The notes beneath the pieces were generated by a model. The model was not told the DNA's origin and made no database searches. It saw only the letters and a list, made by a program, of their open reading frames with translations. A stretch of DNA of 64,000 bases, from the NCBI RefSeq assembly GCF_013409365.1, contig NZ_JACCBA010000001.1:5518001-5582000 (forward strand), written 5' to 3'. This DNA comes from Actinomadura luteofluorescens (lineage in GTDB: Bacteria; Actinomycetota; Actinomycetes; Streptosporangiales; Streptosporangiaceae). A program made the translations under genes and the position numbers. Positions 55,051 through 64,000 of this stretch are shown here, piece after piece (position 1 is the stretch's first letter; every line of letters starts with the position of its first letter).

Positions 55051-58000
55051 ATGTCCCCGAAGCTCAGCGTGGTCGTGCCGTTCCACAACACCGAGGAGTA
55101 TCTCCAGGAGTGCCTGGAATCGCTGGCGGGCCAGACGCTGGGCGACCTGGAAGTGATCATGGTGGACGACGGGTCCACCGACAACGGCGCCGTGATCGCC
55201 AAGGACATGTGCGGCCGCGATCCGCGGTTCCGCCTCCTCACGCGGGAGAACGAGGGGCCCGGGCCCGCACGCAACGCGGGCGTGCGGCAGGCGCGGGGCG
55301 AGTACCTGGCGTTCGCCGACGCCGACGACGTCGTGGAGCGCGAGGCGTACGCGCGGCTGGTCGCGTCCCTTGAGCGGACCGGGTCGGACCTGGCCTGCGG
55401 GAACGTCCAGCGGATGGACGACGACCGCACCTGGCAGTCGCACCTGCACGACGGCGTCTTCACCGATCCCCGTTCGAAGACGCATGTGTCGTCCATGCCG
55501 ATGCTCATGCGCGACCGGACGCCGTGGAACAAGGTGTACCGGCGCGCGTTCTGGACTCGGACCGGTCTGGAGTTCCCTACCGGCTACTACGAGGACCCGC
55601 CCGTCACGGCGCGCGCGCACGCACTGGCCCGTTCCGTGGACGTCCTGAGCGACACGGTCTACTTCTGGCGCAGGCGCCCTGGATCCATCACAGAGGACCG
55701 CTACGACTGGGACAACTTCAGGCAGCGCATGCGTTCCGCGCGGTCCGTACGGGACGGTCTGGCCGACTACGCGCCGCAGCTCCTGAACGCCTACGACGAG
55801 CACGTCCTGATCCCCATCGAGCTTCGCGTCCTGTTCGAGGCCCTTCCCAGGACGCAGGACGAGAACCGTGGAGAACTCGTCGCCATGGGCGCGGCCCTGG
55901 CCCGGCAGGTGAGCGCTCGCGTCGTGAAGCGGCAGCCCGCGATGACGCGCCTGCAACTGCACCTGCTGTGCCGGCGGATGCTGCCGGAACTGCTGGAGGT
56001 GCTGCGCTTCGCCCAGCTGCGCATGGCGGCGGACGCGCCGCGCGTGCGCCGCGGCCTGCGGCACCGCTGGTACGCCGAGTACCCGTTCTTCGAGGACGAG
56101 GACCGGGGCGTCCCGGCGCACGTGTACGACGTGACCGACGAGCTCAAACCGGTCGCCGCGATCGACCGGGCCACCTGGTCGGACGGCAGGCTCCGCCTGG
56201 AGGGCCACGCCTACGTCCGGCATCTGGACGCCTCCAGCGAGGACGGGTCCCGGATCCGGATCTGGCTGGTGGCGGCCAACAGGCGGGGCCTCATGCGCGT
56301 CCCGGTCAGGCGGGTCCGCAGGCCGGACGTGACCGCCGGGTCGAGGCAGTCGAACGTCTCCTACGACTGGTCCGGGTTCGTCGCGGAGATCGACCCGTCC
56401 GCGCTGCGGATGTTCGGGCGCTGGCGGGACGTCGACTGGGTGCCGTGCGTCGAGATCGTCAACCGGGGGCTGCGGCGCCGGTCGACGTTCGTCGGCCCGC
56501 GCCTCACCGGGCGGCAGTGGCCGCGGGACCGGGAGTGCGCGCCGGGCGTGCTCGTCCAGGGCGTCACGGGCCGGAACCGGTTCGTGATCCAGGTGCGCCG
56601 CACGCCGGCGGCGGTCGTCGGCTGCCACCTGGAGGGCGGCGAGCTGTGGCTGGACGGCTGGAGCCGCGTCCCGTTCGGGGACGAGCCGCGCGTCACGGCC
56701 GTCCCGAGGGTGGGGCGGGCGACGGTGCTCGGGCCGGTCGAGCCGGTCGGCGCCGAAGGGTTCCGGGCGCGGCTGCCGGTCGCCGGGCTGGCCCGGCGGC
56801 AGGGCGACTGGGAGATCACCCTCTCGGAGGGGGTCCGCCCGTACCTGGACGAGGAACCGGCGGGTGCGGCCTTCCCCATCCCCGGCGGGGAACTGGAGAT
56901 CGCCAGGACGCGGCGCGGCACCCTGCGGATCGTCTCCCGCGGCCTCGTCCTCGCCGTCGACGAGGTGTCGTGGTCGTCCGAGGGCGCCCTCCGCCTGGCG
57001 GGCACGTGCTCGGACCGGATCGGGCGGCCGGACTCGCTGGTCCTCAGGCGGCGGCGGTCGAGCGAGGAACACGCCGTCAGGCTGCACTGGGAGGACGACC
57101 GGTTCACGGCGGTGTTCTCGCCCGCGCGCATGCCGGTGCTCGGTCTGTCGCGCCCGCTGGTCTCGGGCCGCTGGGACGTCCTCGCCACGGTCGGAGGGCA
57201 GGAGCAGCCGGTGGTCGTCCGCCGCCATACGCTCCGCGACCTGCCCGAGCCGTTCGAGGCGGGTCTGCACCGGATCACCGTCCGTGCCCAGAAGACCGAC
57301 CAGTTGCAGCTGCGCGTCGAGACGGCCTTGGACGACGACGAGCGCGGCGCCTACGCGCAGAGCCGCATACGGTCCGGGCACTACCGGCGCCACCTGAACC
57401 TGCCCGTCCGTGAACTCGCCGTGTTCGACGCCTACAAGGGGCGCCAGTACTCGTGCAACCCGCGCGGCATCTACGACGAGCTGCGGCGCCGCGAAACCGA
57501 CCTGGAATGCGTGTGGGTCACCGAGAACGGGCAGTTCGGCAAGCCTTCTGGTGCCCGCACCGTCCTCGCCGGGACGCGGGAGCACTACGAGGCGCTCGCC
57601 CGCGCGCGCTACATCTTCGGCAACTGGTCGCAGCAGGAATGGTTCACCAAGCGCGAGGACCAGACCTACGTCCAGTGCTGGCACGGGACGCCGCTCAAGA
57701 AGCTCGGATACGACGTCAAGCAGATGCCCTTCAAGCGCACCGAGGGCGTGGACTGGATGGAGTACGACGTCCCCCAGTGGGACCTCCTGCTCGCCCAGAA
57801 CGCGTTCTCCGTGCCGCTGTTCCGGCGCGCGTTCGGCTACTCCGGGGACGTCCTCGAAAGCGGCTACCCCCGCAACGACGTGCTGAGCAGCCCGCACCGC
57901 GACGAGATCGCCGCGGCGGTGCGGCGGCGCCTCGGCATCCCTGAGGGCAAGCGGGTCGTGCTGTACGCGCCGACGTGGCGGGACGACTTCCACCACGCGA

Positions 58001-58485
58001 TCGGCAAGCGCGCGTTCCGCCTCGAATTCGAGATCGACAGGTTCCGGGCCGCGCTGGGCCGCGACCACGTCCTGCTCCTGCGGACGCACTACCTCGTCAC
58101 CGACCGTCCGAGGCTGCGGCCGGGCGACTGCGTCATGGACGTCTCGGTCTACCCCGACATCTCGGAGCTCTTCCTCATCAGCGACGTGCTCGTCACCGAC
58201 TACTCGTCGTCCATGTTCGACTTCGCCGTCACCGGCCGGCCGATGGTGTTCTTCACCTACGACCTGGAGCGGTACCGCGACCACGTGCGCGGCTTCTACT
58301 TCGACTTCGACGCCGAGGCGCCGGGGCCGCTGCTCGCCACCACGCAGGACGTCGTCGAGGCGCTGCGCGAGCCCGCCGCGCTGGAGACCGGGTTCCGGGA
58401 AGCGCGCGCCGCCTTCGCCGCCCGGTACTGCCCGCACGACGACGGCCACGCCGGCGCGCGCGTGCTCGACCGGGTCCTGCGCTGA
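55051..58485 (+). CDS. Bifunctional GT2 glycosyltransferase / CDP-glycerol glycerophosphotransferase (TagF-like)
   Basis: Very large cytoplasmic enzyme of 1144 aa for assembly of a poly(polyol phosphate) wall polymer. Residues about 5-250 are a GT2 domain with VVVPFHNTEEY, nucleotide-binding VDDGSTD (D39, D40), GPARNAGV and the DxD motif D90-A-D92. A ~500-residue beta-rich middle part follows. The C-terminal TagF-like domain (about 770-1130) has CWHGTPLKKLG, VLYAPTWRDD and DVLVTDYSSSMFDFA, the catalytic signatures of glycerophosphotransferases. ATG 55051 has gaggagg upstream. A paralogue follows 74 bases later. Actinomadura walls are known to contain glycerol-phosphate teichoic acids. Confidence 0.92.
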   Translation: MSPKLSVVVPFHNTEEYLQECLESLAGQTLGDLEVIMVDDGSTDNGAVIAKDMCGRDPRFRLLTRENEGPGPARNAGVRQARGEYLAFADADDVVEREAYARLVASLERTGSDLACGNVQRMDDDRTWQSHLHDGVFTDPRSKTHVSSMPMLMRDRTPWNKVYRRAFWTRTGLEFPTGYYEDPPVTARAHALARSVDVLSDTVYFWRRRPGSITEDRYDWDNFRQRMRSARSVRDGLADYAPQLLNAYDEHVLIPIELRVLFEALPRTQDENRGELVAMGAALARQVSARVVKRQPAMTRLQLHLLCRRMLPELLEVLRFAQLRMAADAPRVRRGLRHRWYAEYPFFEDEDRGVPAHVYDVTDELKPVAAIDRATWSDGRLRLEGHAYVRHLDASSEDGSRIRIWLVAANRRGLMRVPVRRVRRPDVTAGSRQSNVSYDWSGFVAEIDPSALRMFGRWRDVDWVPCVEIVNRGLRRRSTFVGPRLTGRQWPRDRECAPGVLVQGVTGRNRFVIQVRRTPAAVVGCHLEGGELWLDGWSRVPFGDEPRVTAVPRVGRATVLGPVEPVGAEGFRARLPVAGLARRQGDWEITLSEGVRPYLDEEPAGAAFPIPGGELEIARTRRGTLRIVSRGLVLAVDEVSWSSEGALRLAGTCSDRIGRPDSLVLRRRRSSEEHAVRLHWEDDRFTAVFSPARMPVLGLSRPLVSGRWDVLATVGGQEQPVVVRRHTLRDLPEPFEAGLHRITVRAQKTDQLQLRVETALDDDERGAYAQSRIRSGHYRRHLNLPVRELAVFDAYKGRQYSCNPRGIYDELRRRETDLECVWVTENGQFGKPSGARTVLAGTREHYEALARARYIFGNWSQQEWFTKREDQTYVQCWHGTPLKKLGYDVKQMPFKRTEGVDWMEYDVPQWDLLLAQNAFSVPLFRRAFGYSGDVLESGYPRNDVLSSPHRDEIAAAVRRRLGIPEGKRVVLYAPTWRDDFHHAIGKRAFRLEFEIDRFRAALGRDHVLLLRTHYLVTDRPRLRPGDCVMDVSVYPDISELFLISDVLVTDYSSSMFDFAVTGRPMVFFTYDLERYRDHVRGFYFDFDAEAPGPLLATTQDVVEALREPAALETGFREARAAFAARYCPHDDGHAGARVLDRVLR

Positions 58486-58559
58486 GCCGCCCGACCTGCC
58501 GAAGACCACCCGACCCGCCGAAACCCACGAATCCCCGAAAGCCCAGTACGGAGCCGCTC

Positions 58560-61500
58560 GTGTCCCCGCAGATCAGCATCGTCGTCCCCATCCGCAACAC
58601 CGGCGGCCGCCTGGCGGAGTGCCTGGAGTCGATCGCCGGGCAGACGCTGCGCGACGTCCAGGTGCTCATGGTGGAGGACGGCCTGGCCGCAGGCGGCGCC
58701 GCCAGGGACGCTGCCGTCGCCAAGGAGTTCGCAGGCCGCGACGACCGTTTCGCCCTCCTGCAGCCCGCCCCCGGCACGACGGCGGCCGACGCGGGCGTCG
58801 AGCAGGCCAAGGGCCGCTACCTCGCCTTCGCCGACGGCGAGGACGCGGTACCGCCCTACGCCTACGAACTGCTGGTCGGGACGCTGGACGACACCGGTTC
58901 GAACCTCGCGGGCGGGAACGTCATGTGCCTGGACGAGGAACAGGCGTGGCAGTCGCCGCTCCACAGCGACCCCTACGCGGAGACCATGCTGTCGACGCAC
59001 GTGACCCGCCACCCCGCTCTCTTGCAGGACAGGACGGTGTGGAACAAGGTCTACCGGCGCTCGTTCTGGGACGCGTACGGCCTGGAGTTCGGGACCGGTG
59101 GCGACCTCCTCATCGCTGTGCGGAGCCACGTGCTGGCCTCCGCCGTGGACGTGTTGGACGCGACCGTCTACTTCTGGCGGGACCGTCCCGGATCGGCCTT
59201 GCGCACACGCCCCGACCCGGCCGACATCACCGAGCGCATGACGACCCTCGCGAGGACGCGGGAGTTCGTCCGCAAGCAGGCGCCGGACCTTCTGGCCTTC
59301 CACGACATGTACGCGCTCGACCTGGACGTGCGCGAACTGATGCTCGCCCTCCCCACGGCCACCTGGGAGGAGCGCGAACACCTCGTCGAGCTCGGCGCGG
59401 AGGTCGTCGCCGGCGCCGGGCGCCGGGCCGCCGCCGGCCTTGAGGCGATCAGGCGGCTGGAGACGTACCTGCTCGGCGAGTGCATGCTGCCCGAACTGCT
59501 GGAGGTGCTGCGCTTCGAGGAGGGCGGCCTGCGGGACGTGCCGCTGGTGTCGCGCGGCCGTCTCCGGCAGCGCTGGTACGCCCGCTACCCCTTCTTCGAC
59601 GACTCCGGCAGGGGCGTCCCGGAGGACGTGTACGACGTCACCGACGAGCTGGCGCTGTGGGCGGACGTCGACCGCGTGGAGTGGGACGTCGACACCCTCA
59701 TCGTCGAGGGGCACGCCTACTTCGACCGGTTCGCGGTGGCGGCGGTGGCCGATTCCCGGATCCGCGTCTGGATGCGCGACGTGCGGACCGGCAAGGAGAT
59801 CCGGCTCCCGGTGGAGCGCCGCTACGTCCCGGAGGTCACGGTGCGCTCCGGGCACGCGAACGTCTCCCTCGACTGGTCGGGCTTCACGGTACGGGTGGAG
59901 CCGGAGTACCTGCTGGACAACGACGAGTGGCGGACGGCCACCTACGAGCTCTTCGCCGAGGTGTCGACGGCCGGGCGCAGGGCGGTGCAGCGGCTGACCG
60001 CGATGGCTCCGGCCGTTCGGTGGACGTCGCCGCGGCAGGTGGACGAGCACGTGGCCGTCCAGCCGGCGGCAGGCGATGACGACGTGTTCGTCGTCCACGT
60101 GAAGCGGGCCAAGGCCGTCCTGACCAGGATCCGCCTCGACGGCGACGTGCTGGTGCTGTCCGGCTGGACGCGGCGCGCGCTCGGCGCCGGAGCCGCGATG
60201 GTCGCGGTTCGCAGGTACGGGGGAGACGAGGTCCGCGGCGAGGTGACGCTGCGGCAGGCGGCCGTCCTGCGGATGGCGGAGGGAACCGGGTTCGACTTCA
60301 CGGCGAGGCTGCCGCTGAAGTTCCTGGCGTCCGTGCCGGACGGCGGGCCGAACGGAGCGCAGTACGGTGCGCACCTGCGCGACGCCATCGACTGGGACAT
60401 CCGGTTGACGGGTGAGGGCGGCCCACTGCGGCTCACCGTCGCGAGCAACGTCAAGCCCGCCCGCTTCGCCCTGCCGGAGAGCGCGGGGCGCGGCCGGGAG
60501 TTCGCCGTCAGCCGCACCGCGTTCGGGAACCTGCGGGGGGTCGAGCGCAGCTGCCGTCCGGTCGTCACGGGCGCCGAGTGGGACGCCAACGGACTGCTCG
60601 CACTGACGGGCGATCTCGCCGACCCGGACCACCGTCCCGACCATTTCGTCCTGCGGCGGCGCCGGTCCGGCGATGAGCACCGGGTCCCCGTCAGCTGGGA
60701 GGGGAACCGGTTCACGGCCGCCTTCGCCCCCGCGACGATGCCGGTGTTCGGGACGGACCTGCCGCTGAGCAGCGGGACCTGGGACCTGCTGGCGCGCACG
60801 CGTGCCGGAGAGGTGGCCGTCGTCGTCGAACGCGAGGCCATCCCCAGCCTGCCCGACCGGCACCGCGCGGGCACCCACGAGTTCGAGGTCGGCGTCCACC
60901 AGATCGACGCGCTGATGCTGCACAGCCGCGTGTCCCTGGAGGACGACGAGCGCAGCGGGCATGCGCAGACCCTTCTCCAGCAGAGGGACTATTCCGTCTA
61001 CCTGCGCAGCCCCCTGGCCGACATGGTGGTGTTCAGCAGCTACAACGGCTCCCAGTACAGCTGCAGCCCGAGGGCCGTCTACGAGGAACTCATCCGCCGC
61101 GACACCGACCTGGAATGCGTGTGGGTCTCCCAGGACGACCAATTCGCGGTGGACGGCAAGGCCACGACCGTCTTGGCCGGCAGCCGTGAGCACTACCGCG
61201 CGCTCGCGCACGCTCGGTACCTCGTCGCCAACCATGCGCTGCCGCAATGGTTCTTCAAGCGGACAGGCCAGATCTACCTCCAGACCTGGCACGGCACCCC
61301 GTTGAAGCGCCTCGCCTACGACCTGCAAGACATGCCGTACCAGCGCACCGAGCGGCTGGACTGGATGGAGGAGGAGGTCCCCCGATGGGATCTCCTGCTG
61401 TCCTCCAGCCCGTACGCCACCCAGGTCATGCGGCGGGCCTTCCGGTACGAGGGTGAGGTCCTGGAGACCGGGTTCCCGCGCAACGACATCCTCAGCACGC

Positions 61501-62123
61501 CCGAGTGGGAACGCATCGGGACCCATATCCGGAAGCGCCTGGGGATCCCGCAGGGCAAGAAAGTCGTCCTCTACGCGCCGACCTGGCGGGACGACCGGCA
61601 TCACGCAGAAGGCAGGCAGGGCTTCTCGCTGGAGCTGGACCTGGAGACCATGCGCCAGGCCCTGGGTGACGACTACGTCCTCCTCCTGCGGACGCACCAC
61701 CTCATCACCGACCGAGACCGGATCGCCGCGAACCAGCTAGCGGAGTACGACTCTGGCCCGTTCGTCATCGACGTGTCCCGGTACCCGGACATCGCCGAGC
61801 TGTACATGGCGGCCGACGTGCTCGTCACGGACTACTCGTCCGCCATGTTCGACTACGCGATCCTGGGCCGTCCCATCGTCCTGTTCACCTATGACCTGGA
61901 CTGGTACCGCGACCACGTGCGCGGCTTCTACTTCGACCTGGAGGCCGAGGCGCCCGGTCCGGTCGTGCGTACGTCCGCGGAGGTCGCCGAAGCGGTCAGG
62001 GCGGCGCCCGCGGGCGAGCATCGCTACGCGGACGCCTACGACCGCTTCTTCGTGAAGTACTGCCCGCATGACGACGGCCAGGCCGCGTCCCGGGTGGTCG
62101 ACCGCGTCTTCGGCAAGGCCTGA
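58560..62123 (+). CDS. GT2-like / CDP-glycerol glycerophosphotransferase, second copy with degenerate GT2 site
   Basis: 1187-aa paralogue of the preceding protein. The C-terminal TagF domain is intact (TWHGTPLKRLAYD, VVLYAPTWRDD, DVLVTDYSSAMFDYA). The N-terminal GT2 fold is recognisable (ISIVVPIRNTGGRLAECLES) but key residues have changed: VDDGSTD is VEDGLAA, the ARN loop is AADAGV, and the DxD is D92-G-E94. It may therefore bind but not transfer sugar. GTG 58560 has ggag at 58550-58553. Both genes read as an operon; two polymerase domains may act as primase and polymerase, as TagB/TagF do in Bacillus, which is inference. Confidence 0.9.
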   Translation: MSPQISIVVPIRNTGGRLAECLESIAGQTLRDVQVLMVEDGLAAGGAARDAAVAKEFAGRDDRFALLQPAPGTTAADAGVEQAKGRYLAFADGEDAVPPYAYELLVGTLDDTGSNLAGGNVMCLDEEQAWQSPLHSDPYAETMLSTHVTRHPALLQDRTVWNKVYRRSFWDAYGLEFGTGGDLLIAVRSHVLASAVDVLDATVYFWRDRPGSALRTRPDPADITERMTTLARTREFVRKQAPDLLAFHDMYALDLDVRELMLALPTATWEEREHLVELGAEVVAGAGRRAAAGLEAIRRLETYLLGECMLPELLEVLRFEEGGLRDVPLVSRGRLRQRWYARYPFFDDSGRGVPEDVYDVTDELALWADVDRVEWDVDTLIVEGHAYFDRFAVAAVADSRIRVWMRDVRTGKEIRLPVERRYVPEVTVRSGHANVSLDWSGFTVRVEPEYLLDNDEWRTATYELFAEVSTAGRRAVQRLTAMAPAVRWTSPRQVDEHVAVQPAAGDDDVFVVHVKRAKAVLTRIRLDGDVLVLSGWTRRALGAGAAMVAVRRYGGDEVRGEVTLRQAAVLRMAEGTGFDFTARLPLKFLASVPDGGPNGAQYGAHLRDAIDWDIRLTGEGGPLRLTVASNVKPARFALPESAGRGREFAVSRTAFGNLRGVERSCRPVVTGAEWDANGLLALTGDLADPDHRPDHFVLRRRRSGDEHRVPVSWEGNRFTAAFAPATMPVFGTDLPLSSGTWDLLARTRAGEVAVVVEREAIPSLPDRHRAGTHEFEVGVHQIDALMLHSRVSLEDDERSGHAQTLLQQRDYSVYLRSPLADMVVFSSYNGSQYSCSPRAVYEELIRRDTDLECVWVSQDDQFAVDGKATTVLAGSREHYRALAHARYLVANHALPQWFFKRTGQIYLQTWHGTPLKRLAYDLQDMPYQRTERLDWMEEEVPRWDLLLSSSPYATQVMRRAFRYEGEVLETGFPRNDILSTPEWERIGTHIRKRLGIPQGKKVVLYAPTWRDDRHHAEGRQGFSLELDLETMRQALGDDYVLLLRTHHLITDRDRIAANQLAEYDSGPFVIDVSRYPDIAELYMAADVLVTDYSSAMFDYAILGRPIVLFTYDLDWYRDHVRGFYFDLEAEAPGPVVRTSAEVAEAVRAAPAGEHRYADAYDRFFVKYCPHDDGQAASRVVDRVFGKA

Positions 62124-62129
62124 ACGCCA

Positions 62130-62159
62130 GGGCCCGCCGTCAGCCCGGACGGCGGGCCC
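62130..62159. terminator. Bidirectional 11-bp hairpin after the transferase operon
   Basis: Perfect stem 62130-62140 with 62149-62159 and an 8-base loop; overlaps the stop of the convergent methyltransferase (62140-62142) and lies six bases past the transferase stop. Confidence 0.8.
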
Positions 62160-62841
62160 GCGCGAACAGCCACACGCCGGGCCATGAGGCGACCGGCAGG
62201 CGCCGCTCCAGCGCGGCGGACATGCGCAGCGCCTCGTTGACGAGCGGATGCAGCGGAGCCAGATCCTCGCGCCGCACCGTCCGGTTCCTGAGCAGACGCA
62301 GGAGCGGACGATGCAGGACGCCCCTGCTCCACACGCGCTCCAGCACCAGGCCCGCATCCTCCAGCAGTTCGACCAGCGTGCGGCGGGAGTAACGGCGGAC
62401 GCGTCCGAGAGCCACGTCATGGGCCGACCACAGAGCCATGTCGCAAGGAACCGACACCAGCACCGTCCCACCTGGCCGCAACACCCGCGCGACCTCCGCG
62501 GCCGCTCGTTCGTCGTCCTCCACATGCTCAAGGACGTCCAACGCCAGAGCCAGGTCGTACTCGCATGCCGGAAGCGGTAGGTAACGCGCGTCGCCCTCGT
62601 AGGCCTCGACACCGTAGGCGCGGGCCAGAGCGACGGCGTCCGGGCTCAGGTCGATCGCCGTGGCGCTCCACCCGTGGCCGGCCAGCACGCGGCAGGACGC
62701 CCCGGACGCGGCGCCGATGTCGACGGCCGTCCCTGGCACGCTGAACCGCAGCAGCTCGGCGGACAGGATCTCGCGGCGCTCGCGGTACCACCAGTTGTCG
62801 TTCTCGATCCGCGCGATCCGCTGGAGCTCGATGGTGTCCAC
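62140..62841 (-). CDS. Class I SAM-dependent methyltransferase
   Basis: 233-aa Methyltransf_11-type enzyme. The SAM-binding motif I is AVDIGAASGASCRVL near 38-52, then AIDLSPDAVALARAYG, DVLEHVEDDERAAAEV and RPGGTVLVSVPCDMALW. The N-terminal ELQRIARIENDNWWYRERREI is characteristic of a group of methyltransferases often found with cell-surface glycan genes. GTG 62841 gives this family N-terminus; a GTG at 62898 is in frame. No clear ribosome binding site. It converges on the teichoic-acid-type operon, which suggests but does not prove a role in surface polymer modification. Confidence 0.82.
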   Translation of the reverse strand: MDTIELQRIARIENDNWWYRERREILSAELLRFSVPGTAVDIGAASGASCRVLAGHGWSATAIDLSPDAVALARAYGVEAYEGDARYLPLPACEYDLALALDVLEHVEDDERAAAEVARVLRPGGTVLVSVPCDMALWSAHDVALGRVRRYSRRTLVELLEDAGLVLERVWSRGVLHRPLLRLLRNRTVRREDLAPLHPLVNEALRMSAALERRLPVASWPGVWLFARARRPG

Positions 62842-62958
62842 CGGGCAAGCCGACCGCACCGGACGCGGCGCGTTCCATCGACGCCGCCGCCCGCGCACGG
62901 ATCGTTGACGCCGCCTTGACCCCGTCCCGGATGAGCGCGCCGTCAGCGCTGCCGACGG

Positions 62959-63825
62959 TCAGCGCCTCTTGCGGCGGCGCACGAGGAAGCGGACGGCCAG
63001 GAGGACGGCGACCAGGCCGCCGACCGCGGGGACGGCCCGCTTGGCGATCGACGGGCCCACGAACTCCAGCAGGTCGATCGCGTCGTCCTTCTCTTCCACG
63101 CGCCGCGCGTGCTCGCCTTCGTGGCGCCCGCCCGCGACGTGCAGCGACGGGCGCTCCGCGGGCTCCGCCTCGACGGGGCCGGGCTTGTCGGCGGGCTTCT
63201 CCGGCGCCGCGGGCGCCACGCCGGTCTCCGCCTCCGACTCCGGTTCCGCGGCCTTCTCCGGGCTCTCCGGGGCCGCGGCGGGCTCTTCCGCGGGCGCCAC
63301 GGCGGCGGACGCCGGCGTATCGGGAGCCGCCTCGGCGGGCTTGCCGGCCGGAGCGGCCGGGGCCTGCGCGGCGGCCTCGCCGGGCGCCTCCAGCTCGGCG
63401 GCCAGCTGCTTGGCGAACCTTGCGATGATCTTGGAGCCGACCTCGGACAGGATGTTGCGGCCGAACTGCGCCGGGCGGCCCGTCACGTTCAGCTTGGTGT
63501 GGACGGTCACGCGGGTGACGCCGTCCTCCTCGTGCAGCCTCGCCTGCACGGTCGCCGCCGCGGTCCCCGACCCGCGGGCCTCCTTGGCGGACGCCTCCAT
63601 CGTGACGACGCGGGACGACTCGTCCGCCGAGACGATCCGCGCGGTGCCGCGGTAGGTGATGGTCATCGCGCCGACCTTCACCTTCATCCGGCCCGCGTAC
63701 TCCCCGCCGTCGACCGAGTCGAGCGTCGCGCCCGGCATGCAGGCCGCGACGCGCTCCACGTCGAGCAGCACCGACCAGGCCTGATCCACCGGCACGGGGA
63801 CGGTGAAATCGTGGTCGAGCTCCAT
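62959..63825 (-). CDS. SRPBCC/CoxG-like protein with C-terminal membrane anchor
   Basis: 288-aa protein. Residues 1-150 form an SRPBCC (CoxG, carbon monoxide dehydrogenase subunit G-like) domain: FTVPVPVDQAWSVLLDVERV, ACMPGATLDSV, GRMKVKVGAMTITYRG and GRPAQFGRNILSEVG. A ~90-residue Ala/Pro/Glu-rich linker follows, and a single hydrophobic helix (VPAVGGLVAVLLAVRFLV) ends in RRRKRR, so the protein would be tail-anchored with the SRPBCC domain in the cytoplasm. CoxG helps anchor CO dehydrogenase; no cox genes are visible here, so the partner is unknown. ATG 63825 has aagga upstream. Confidence 0.87.
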   Translation of the reverse strand: MELDHDFTVPVPVDQAWSVLLDVERVAACMPGATLDSVDGGEYAGRMKVKVGAMTITYRGTARIVSADESSRVVTMEASAKEARGSGTAAATVQARLHEEDGVTRVTVHTKLNVTGRPAQFGRNILSEVGSKIIARFAKQLAAELEAPGEAAAQAPAAPAGKPAEAAPDTPASAAVAPAEEPAAAPESPEKAAEPESEAETGVAPAAPEKPADKPGPVEAEPAERPSLHVAGGRHEGEHARRVEEKDDAIDLLEFVGPSIAKRAVPAVGGLVAVLLAVRFLVRRRKRR

Positions 63826-64000
63826 GATCAGTGTCCTTATCGTCCGGAGACCTCGCCCCGACCCTACGGCGGCGGCCCGTCGCGTCGCCAGTGGGGCCCC
63901 GGGCACCTCGCCACACCTCACCCGTTGCGCTACCCCGCCCCGCGGTGAACATGCGGAGCGGTGCGCACGCGGCCGGGCGCCGGGGCGACGGGACCCGGCC

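Overview
The window is about 64 kb of very GC-rich DNA with tightly packed genes, many GTG/TTG starts and strong GC bias at third codon positions. Content and order point to a filamentous actinobacterium, most likely Actinomadura or a close relative (Thermomonosporaceae/Streptosporangiales): XRE/DUF397 regulator sets, DUF5319, a SigD/RsdA pair, CIRCE-controlled groES-groEL with a His-rich GroEL tail, and the conserved actinobacterial block glmS - nnr - alr - tsaE/tsaB/rimI/tsaD - groES/groEL - sigD/rsdA - guaB/guaB3 - choD-like oxidoreductase - guaA. The genus call is inference. No rRNA, tRNA, CRISPR array, phage or transposase gene was seen.

Layout. 1-3400: a two-module ABC-2 exporter operon, cut at the left edge. 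3397-7368 (minus): an MMPL transporter followed by a histidine kinase and a response regulator in one tight operon. 7458-9680 (minus): DUF4132 protein; 9840-11210: Tat-exported PhoX-like protein. 11434-14342: divergent coaA and glmS. 14440-16358: a second ABC-2 exporter, occupying a stretch where other actinobacteria often carry acpS. 16517-18101 (minus): an XRE regulator with a one-base frameshift and two DUF397 partners. 18327-26850: nnr, a 0.85 kb repeat block, alr, alpha/beta hydrolase, tsaE, a DUF3558-like membrane protein, tsaB, rimI, tsaD. 26870-31542 (minus): APH-fold kinase, a long coiled-coil repeat protein, a THUMP-like methyltransferase. 31624-36015: CIRCE-groES-groEL, sigD-rsdA, DUF5319. 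36284-40817: guaB, guaB3, glpD. 40834-45177: TetR divergent from a succinic semialdehyde dehydrogenase and a ChoD-like GMC oxidoreductase. 45255-49857: two M43 metalloproteases flanking an AlkD-like glycosylase, then guaA. 49921-54899: ahpC-ahpD and oxyR, separated by a divergent TetR/carotenoid oxygenase pair. 55051-62123: two very large GT2/CDP-glycerol glycerophosphotransferase paralogues for wall teichoic acid-type polymers. 62140-63825 (minus): a methyltransferase and a membrane-anchored CoxG-like protein.

How it fits together. Much of the window is core housekeeping: amino-sugar, CoA, D-alanine and guanine nucleotide supply, tRNA t6A modification and protein folding. Accessory insertions carry their own regulation: the MMPL-linked two-component system, the XRE/DUF397 set, two TetR genes with clear palindromic operators in their divergent promoters, and OxyR with AhpCD for peroxide stress. 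The most noteworthy items are the repeat-built coiled-coil protein, the twin teichoic-acid polymerase-like giants (one with a decayed GT2 site), the tandem/inverted repeat block between nnr and alr, the frameshifted XRE gene, and the carotenoid oxygenase island that separates oxyR from ahpCD.
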